NCBI GenBank assembly: GCA_029936395.1
Contig: JAPYSW010000009.1
Coordinates: 1 to 39,161, forward strand
Source of the DNA: Candidatus Poseidoniia archaeon
Lineage (GTDB): Archaea > Thermoplasmatota > Poseidoniia > MGIII > CG-Epi1
DNA: 39,161 nt
Direction of reading: 5' to 3'
Positions within the stretch are counted from its first letter, which is position 1. Each line of letters opens with the position of its first letter. The translations under genes and the position numbers were made by a program. Positions 33,562 through 39,161 of this stretch are shown piece by piece. The notes below the pieces were generated by a model that saw nothing but the letters and a program-made list of their open reading frames with translations, was not told the origin of the DNA and did no database searches.

Positions 33562-34836
33562 ATGACTCCGAGCTCGGAAGTACCTGGTTTTTACAAAAAA
33601 AAACCATCTGAAAGATTAGAATTTATTAAAGAATTCGCTAACCTTTCCGATGAAGAAGCAAATGCCATAAGCGGATATGGCGCATTAGGTGAAGAAACGG
33701 CAAACAGAATGATAGAGAATGTAGTTGGTACATTCCCACTTCCTTTAGGTATTGCAGCTAATTTTATGGTTAATAAGAAAGAATACATGGTTCCTATGGC
33801 ACTAGAAGAACCTTCTGTTGTAGCTGCAGCTACACACATGGCAAAGGGAACAAGAAAAATGGGAGGAATTATTGCTGATTCTGATGAACCAGTAATGATT
33901 GGCCAAATACAGTTAGTAAATTTAGAGGACCCATTTGCAGCAAAAAAACAAATAATTGAAAGGAGAGAAGAAATAATCCAATTGGCTAATGAGCAAGATC
34001 CCATTTTAGTCAAATTTGGAGGTGGCTGTAAAGATATTGAAGTTCGTGTACTTGAATCGGACACGGGACCAATGGTGATAACACACTTACTAGTAGATTG
34101 TAGAGATGCAATGGGAGCTAATGCAGTTAATACAATGGCTGAAGCTGTAGCTACTAGATTAGAAACTATAACTGGAGGAAGAGTGTATCTTCGAATTATA
34201 TCTAATTTAGCAATTTACCGTAAATCAAGGGCAACTGCAATCTGGCCTGCTAAATTTTTAGGTGGTGAAGAAGTTGTTGACGGAATAATTGAAGCTTTTG
34301 CCTTTGCATGCGCAGATCCATTCAGAGTTGCAACACACAATAAAGGAATTATGAATGGAATCGATCCCGTAGTGATTGCTACAGGTAATGATTGGAGAGC
34401 AATAGAGGCGGGAGCACATACTTACGGCCAATGGAAAGAAGGACATTCTTCATTTACAACATGGGAAAAAACTGATAATGGAGATCTAAAAGGTAGTATT
34501 GAACTTCCAATGGCCATTGGATTGGTAGGTGGAGCAACGTCCACTCACCCTACTGCAAAAGCATGTGTCAAAATACTAGATGTTAAAATTCCGGGAGGTG
34601 CTACTGAACTATCTCAAGTAATTTGTGCAGTAGGATTATGTCAAAACTTAGGTGCCCTAAGAGCTTTGGCTTCTGAAGGGATACAGAGAGGGCATATGGG
34701 ATTACATGCTCGCAATTTAGCAGTTCAAGCTGGTGCAAAGAAAAACGAAATAGATAAGGTTGCTGAAATGCTGAAGAATTCGGGCAAAATAAGGGCAGAT
34801 ATGGCTGAAGAATTTTTGAATGAATTAAGGAAATAA
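33562..34836 (+). CDS. hmgA: Hydroxymethylglutaryl-CoA reductase, class II-like
   Basis: ENVVGTFPLPLGIAANFMVNKKEYMVPMALEEPSVVAAATHMAK, DCRDAMGANAVNTMAEAVA, GHMGLHARNLA. Confidence 0.94.
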   Translation: MTPSSEVPGFYKKKPSERLEFIKEFANLSDEEANAISGYGALGEETANRMIENVVGTFPLPLGIAANFMVNKKEYMVPMALEEPSVVAAATHMAKGTRKMGGIIADSDEPVMIGQIQLVNLEDPFAAKKQIIERREEIIQLANEQDPILVKFGGGCKDIEVRVLESDTGPMVITHLLVDCRDAMGANAVNTMAEAVATRLETITGGRVYLRIISNLAIYRKSRATAIWPAKFLGGEEVVDGIIEAFAFACADPFRVATHNKGIMNGIDPVVIATGNDWRAIEAGAHTYGQWKEGHSSFTTWEKTDNGDLKGSIELPMAIGLVGGATSTHPTAKACVKILDVKIPGGATELSQVICAVGLCQNLGALRALASEGIQRGHMGLHARNLAVQAGAKKNEIDKVAEMLKNSGKIRADMAEEFLNELRK

Positions 34837-35312
34837 TGACTATTTTATCAGATGAAGCCATATTATCTGCACTGGATCTTAAAGAATTAGAGATTGAACC
34901 ATTTTATAGAGATAACCTAACACCAAATGGATATGATTTAACTATTGATGAAGTAGAAATCCCTAGTGAAAGTAAAGCAACTGCAGGAAGTCTTGTTATA
35001 TCTCCCGGAAAACGTTTTGCAGTTTCAACAAAAGAACGTATAGGGTGTGGACCTAATATTTGTGCACAATTATGGCTTCGAACAAGCTGGGCCAGAAAAG
35101 GTATAATCTGTAGTTTCGGTAAAATTGATTCCGGATTTAATGGTACTTTAACATTGTTAGGATTCAATTCGAGTAGTAAAGAGGTAGAATTAAAGATAGG
35201 AGAAACCTTTGCTCAAATGGTATTTGAAATGATGTCTGGACCGGCTGCATCACTTTATTCTGAAAGAAGTGGAAACTATCAAAATCAAAAAGGAATTACC
35301 TGGTCGAAATAA
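34836..35312 (+). CDS. dcd: dCTP deaminase / dUTPase family
   Basis: NLTPNGYDLTIDEVEI, QLWLRTSWARKGIICSFGKIDSGFNGTLTLLGFN, GETFAQMVFE. Confidence 0.9.
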   Translation: MTILSDEAILSALDLKELEIEPFYRDNLTPNGYDLTIDEVEIPSESKATAGSLVISPGKRFAVSTKERIGCGPNICAQLWLRTSWARKGIICSFGKIDSGFNGTLTLLGFNSSSKEVELKIGETFAQMVFEMMSGPAASLYSERSGNYQNQKGITWSK

Positions 35313-36066
35313 GGAATTTTATTAATTCAACGAAACCATAACCTTCATCTTCTTTAGTTATATACTTAGGATATGTATCAATTAAACCTTCATAATTCAT
35401 TACTGATTTAACACCAACAGTAGACTCAAAACATTCGAACATTGGTGAATCATTAGGTGAGTCTCCAATGTATATTATATTTTTACTATTCAGACCTAAT
35501 TCTTCAAGAACTTTTAATGACATTTGTTCTTTATTATAATCACCAAACCATATATTAACATGAATATTAGATATAGCAGTACAAGCTCCCCCATGTTCTG
35601 CAAAATTTACAATATCCAATATTTCTTTCTTTGATAACTTTGTTTCTTCTGCAATATCTATCGCTAAATCCCATTGTCTAAAAGATTGATCAGAAGCCAC
35701 CTTAATATTGGGGAAACTCAATAATAACTTGTCAAATAATAAATTCAATCTTGTTCGATTTATCGGCTGCACCTCTAAATCATAAAATGTTTTTCTTATT
35801 ATCTTATTTTTATTTTTATAAAAGAAGAAAGCCCCATTCTCTCCAACAACAGCATCTATAGGCCACCATCGAGCAATTAAATCACACCAACCTGCAGGTC
35901 TCCCCGTTACAGCTATAGCTTTCAAGCCCCTTTCTCGAATTAATTCTAATGAACTATAAGCAACTCCTTTCAACTCATCGTTATTAACAAAAGTACCATC
36001 CAAATCGAACAATACTGCTTTAATATTACTGGATTCCTCAACACCCATGTCTGATAATGGTAACAT
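35296..36066 (-). CDS. HAD superfamily (Cof/phosphoglycolate-phosphatase-like) hydrolase
   Basis: KAVLFDLDGTFVNND, AVTGRPAGW, YIGDSPNDSPMF; start likely at 36066 or 36048, not 36165, which overlaps the divergent gene. Confidence 0.88.
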   Translation of the reverse strand: MLPLSDMGVEESSNIKAVLFDLDGTFVNNDELKGVAYSSLELIRERGLKAIAVTGRPAGWCDLIARWWPIDAVVGENGAFFFYKNKNKIIRKTFYDLEVQPINRTRLNLLFDKLLLSFPNIKVASDQSFRQWDLAIDIAEETKLSKKEILDIVNFAEHGGACTAISNIHVNIWFGDYNKEQMSLKVLEELGLNSKNIIYIGDSPNDSPMFECFESTVGVKSVMNYEGLIDTYPKYITKEDEGYGFVELIKFLISTR

Positions 36067-36122
36067 AAATCCTGACAAAAAGCTAGTTTTAAATATACTT
36101 CGGCAGTAGAAGAAGTCCAAAT

Positions 36123-36130
36123 AGGAGGTA
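36123..36130 (+). promoter_or_regulatory. Shine-Dalgarno (TAGGAGGT) for 36134..37150, with TATA-like TTTTAAATATAC farther upstream
   Basis: Purine-rich anti-16S match just upstream of the ATG. Confidence 0.55.
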
Positions 36131-36133
36131 AGA

Positions 36134-37150
36134 ATGCCATCATTGTACGGTGCAGTCAAGAGCAAAACAGGAGAATTACTTCAAGAAAGTATGGATTATT
36201 GTAAAGGTGCTCTTCAATCAGTTTCACGTTCATTTGCCTTAACTATTCCTCTTGTAGAAAACAATATCTTAGGTCCAATTATGGTGGGATATCTAGAAGC
36301 TCGAATATTAGATACATTCGAAGATGATATTGGAAAAAGAGAGATTACATTAGAGGAAAGAATCCATTCTATGAATTTACTAATGGAAGTTTTGGAAAGT
36401 CCAAGTAGCCTTTCAGCCAAAGAAAAAGCTAAAACCTTGGTAGATTCAGCAGATGAAATGGTAGCTAATCCTAAATATCGGGACTTAGTAAAAAACATGG
36501 AGAGTATCCTTACCGTTCATGATAGTTTCGATGAGCGAACCAAAGAATGTATGGTGAGATGGTTAAAAGAAATGAATTTTGGAATGCAAAAATTTCTAAG
36601 ACAAGAAGTTTATTCTTTCGAAGACTTAAATGAATACTGTTACTATGTGGCAGGTACACCATCTGGATTTTTAACTGAATTAATTCGAACAAGATCTAAA
36701 GATCTTTCCGAAGAGAACTCGTCCATTTTAAGGAATAACGAAAGGGATTTTGGATTATTTCTTCAGAAAGTCAATATAATACGTGATTATAGAGAGGACA
36801 TATTAGATAATGAAAAAATATTTTGGCCTGGATTCTTATTTGAAAAACACAATCTAATACCTTCTGATCTTCTTAAACCTGAACATGAAACTCAATCCAT
36901 GAGTATGTTAGATGAAATGCTTGATAATGCATGTCAACATATTGAACCCGTTAAAGAATATCTTAATGCAATACCAGATGAATATGCTGGTTTCAGAGCT
37001 GGAGCTGCTGTAAACTTTGCCATGGGTGTAGGAACTTTAGAAACTATGAGAAATAATAATGAAGTATTCTTTGGTGAAAAACCTGTTAAAATCACACATG
37101 AAGCAAGAGATAATATTCTTTCAGATCCCCTAGGTTTTGTTTCGAACTGA
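36134..37150 (+). CDS. Squalene synthase-like (trans-isoprenyl, head-to-head) enzyme
   Basis: SVSRSFALTIPLV, YLEARILDTFEDDI (first Asp-rich motif), EYCYYVAGTPSGFLTELI, FGLFLQKVNIIRDYREDI..FWP (second Asp-rich motif). Confidence 0.92.
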   Translation: MPSLYGAVKSKTGELLQESMDYCKGALQSVSRSFALTIPLVENNILGPIMVGYLEARILDTFEDDIGKREITLEERIHSMNLLMEVLESPSSLSAKEKAKTLVDSADEMVANPKYRDLVKNMESILTVHDSFDERTKECMVRWLKEMNFGMQKFLRQEVYSFEDLNEYCYYVAGTPSGFLTELIRTRSKDLSEENSSILRNNERDFGLFLQKVNIIRDYREDILDNEKIFWPGFLFEKHNLIPSDLLKPEHETQSMSMLDEMLDNACQHIEPVKEYLNAIPDEYAGFRAGAAVNFAMGVGTLETMRNNNEVFFGEKPVKITHEARDNILSDPLGFVSN

Positions 37151-37183
37151 ACTTTAATATCTCCTCTTGAATATTCGATAATA

Positions 37184-39161
37184 ATGACCCGAAGATTACA
37201 ACTCTTAACTGGATTATTAATTTTATCGTTATTTTTTGTAATGGAAACTGAAGCAGCCCCTAGTACTGGTACTATTGAAGTCGCATTTATTTTATCTGAA
37301 TTTGAAGATCAAGAATACCAGAGCGTGCATGATCAGGACTATTTTGAAGAACTAGCATTTGGAAATGAAGATTCAATGTGGGCATATTATTATGAAGTCT
37401 CAAGAGGTGAATTAGATATTCAGGGAGATGTTTATGGACCTTATACCCTTGATGGTGATGCTGCTGATTATGGCACTGAAAATACAGAATTTGTCAGAGA
37501 TAGTGTAGAAATTGCTGATGATGATATTGACTATAGAGACTACGATGCTGTAATGGTAATCCATTCAGGAGCTGGGGAAGAATCAACTGGCAATGGCGAT
37601 GATGTATGGTCTATTCATTGGCCAAGTGTAAATATAGAAACTGATGATAATAACCACATAATAGAAGAAATTACACAGGCTCCAGAATACGAAAATTCAA
37701 ATGGCCAAAGGAGTCCTCTAGGTGTATGGTGTCATGAATTTGGACATGAATTGGGAATACCTGATTTGTATGATACAGATAGCTCTTCAGAAGGAATTGG
37801 AAATTGGGGATTAATGGCATCGGGTTCATGGGCTAATGATGGAGAAACTCCTGTTTACTTTAGTGCTTGGTCCAGATATTGGTTAGGGTGGATAGAACCA
37901 ACCGTAATCACTGAAGACATTAATAATCTTGAGTTGGAACCAATCGAAAATGGTGGAAATGTATACCTTTTACCAATTCCGGGGAATTGGTCAAGTTCAA
38001 ATGAATATTATTTATTAGAAAACAGACAGCAATTGAAATATGATAGCTATCTTCCTGGTGAAGGTCTGTTAATATGGCATATTGATGAAGAAATAATAGA
38101 CTCCAAATGGAACTCTAATGGAGTTAACTCAGATGAAGAACATAAGGGAGTTGATCTTGAAGAAGCTGATGGAAATGATGATTTAGACAGTTTAACTAAT
38201 CGAGGAGACGATGGAGACCCCTACAATTCAGGCTCATTTACAAAAGATAGTTATCCAAATTCATTAGCATACAATGGTACTGAATCGGGATGGAAAATAG
38301 AAAATATTGAAACCAGTGGAGATAATATTATCTTAGATATTAGCTTCTTATCTAAACCACATGCAGTAGCTGATGCCGATGAGGCTGTTATTACTGAAGG
38401 ATTAGAACTACAATTCTACGGCAATGAATCATGGGATGAAGATGGAAATATTGTCAGCTATACCTGGGACTTCGGAGATGGAGATTTTGCATACACTGAC
38501 AATCCTACACATATTTTTACACAAAATGGAACCTATGACGTTAAGCTCACTGTCTGTGATAATAATGACCTATGCGATTCTATGATTCTTAATATATTTG
38601 TAAACAAACCCCCGATTGCTGTTGTTGAAATTTCTAAGTTGACTATAATGTTAGGAGAAACTATCACATTTGATGCTTCAGGGTCATACGATATTGATGG
38701 TGATGTTGATTTTTATTATTGGAATTTTGATGATGGTTATACCTCAAGTCAGGCATCAGCAGATCATGAATACAAGAATTCGGGAACATACAATGTTTCT
38801 CTAAAAATAATAGATGATTTGAATGATATAACAACCGTTTATTACACTATAGAAGTCATAAACAGATTACCTATAGTAGATTTTTATTTCGAGGGAGGTA
38901 ATAGAACAACAACCGATATCTTCGAGTTTTATGATTCATCATACGACGAGGATGGAGAGATAATAGAATGGCTGTGGGATTTTGGTGAAGGAAATACATC
39001 TGATGATGTAGCATGTAATCAAAGCAAAAACTATTGCAATAAGGTATTCTGGTTTCCTGGGACTTACAACGTGACCCTATTCGTAACTGATGATCAATTG
39101 GGTACGAATTCAACAACCATCGAAATTACCGTAACTCCCACGCTTCCTCAACCCCAAATTA
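37184..39161 (+). CDS. Secreted M6-like zinc metalloprotease with C-terminal PKD domains (partial, runs off the window end)
   Basis: Open frame to window end, absent from ORF track; signal peptide MTRRLQLLTGLLILSLFFVMETEA; WCHEFGHELGIPDLYDTD; GLMASGSWA; three PKD-like repeats (YTWDFGDGDF, YYWNFDDGYT, WLWDFGEGNT). Confidence 0.9.
   Translation, partial: MTRRLQLLTGLLILSLFFVMETEAAPSTGTIEVAFILSEFEDQEYQSVHDQDYFEELAFGNEDSMWAYYYEVSRGELDIQGDVYGPYTLDGDAADYGTENTEFVRDSVEIADDDIDYRDYDAVMVIHSGAGEESTGNGDDVWSIHWPSVNIETDDNNHIIEEITQAPEYENSNGQRSPLGVWCHEFGHELGIPDLYDTDSSSEGIGNWGLMASGSWANDGETPVYFSAWSRYWLGWIEPTVITEDINNLELEPIENGGNVYLLPIPGNWSSSNEYYLLENRQQLKYDSYLPGEGLLIWHIDEEIIDSKWNSNGVNSDEEHKGVDLEEADGNDDLDSLTNRGDDGDPYNSGSFTKDSYPNSLAYNGTESGWKIENIETSGDNIILDISFLSKPHAVADADEAVITEGLELQFYGNESWDEDGNIVSYTWDFGDGDFAYTDNPTHIFTQNGTYDVKLTVCDNNDLCDSMILNIFVNKPPIAVVEISKLTIMLGETITFDASGSYDIDGDVDFYYWNFDDGYTSSQASADHEYKNSGTYNVSLKIIDDLNDITTVYYTIEVINRLPIVDFYFEGGNRTTTDIFEFYDSSYDEDGEIIEWLWDFGEGNTSDDVACNQSKNYCNKVFWFPGTYNVTLFVTDDQLGTNSTTIEITVTPTLPQPQI

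Noticed and set aside
33591-34064. 157-aa minus-strand ORF
   Set aside because: Antisense shadow of HMG-CoA reductase
36067-36165. Longer HAD hydrolase N-terminus from the ORF track
   Set aside because: Overlaps the squalene synthase start and its SD; the HAD motif begins just after the internal Met codons
38871-39116. 81-aa minus-strand ORF
   Set aside because: Antisense to the open M6/PKD protease frame, no recognisable protein features

Overview
The window reads as a gene-dense, AT-rich euryarchaeal chromosome segment. Gene content (TFB, aCPSF1-type beta-CASP RNase, PCNA, archaeal proteasome beta, archaeal TyrRS/ArgRS, class II HMG-CoA reductase) suggests a Marine Group II/III or Thermoplasmatota-like lineage; this is an inference, not a search result. 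I support about 35 protein genes and one tRNA (tRNA-Cys, minus strand). I saw no CRISPR array, transposon or phage module. Most genes are housekeeping. The most unusual part is about 7.5-13.3 kb, where two large membrane proteins are divergently encoded. One is a zinc-ribbon/polytopic-membrane/McrB-like AAA+ ATPase (7742-10831, -). The other is a membrane-anchored long coiled-coil protein whose last ~150 aa align by eye, almost without gaps, with a full bacterial-type GreA transcript-cleavage factor, but with altered tip residues (10953-13331, +). Other points of note: a stand-alone asparagine-synthase-type ATP-PPase 4 nt downstream of elp3 (possible wobble-uridine amidation/nitrile step); a tRNA-Cys that appears to have A73 instead of U73; three unrelated membrane proteins with predicted cytoplasmic zinc ribbons; a eukaryote-like squalene synthase near class II HMGR; and short ORFs missing from the supplied track. 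All family calls are from motif recognition without database searches.
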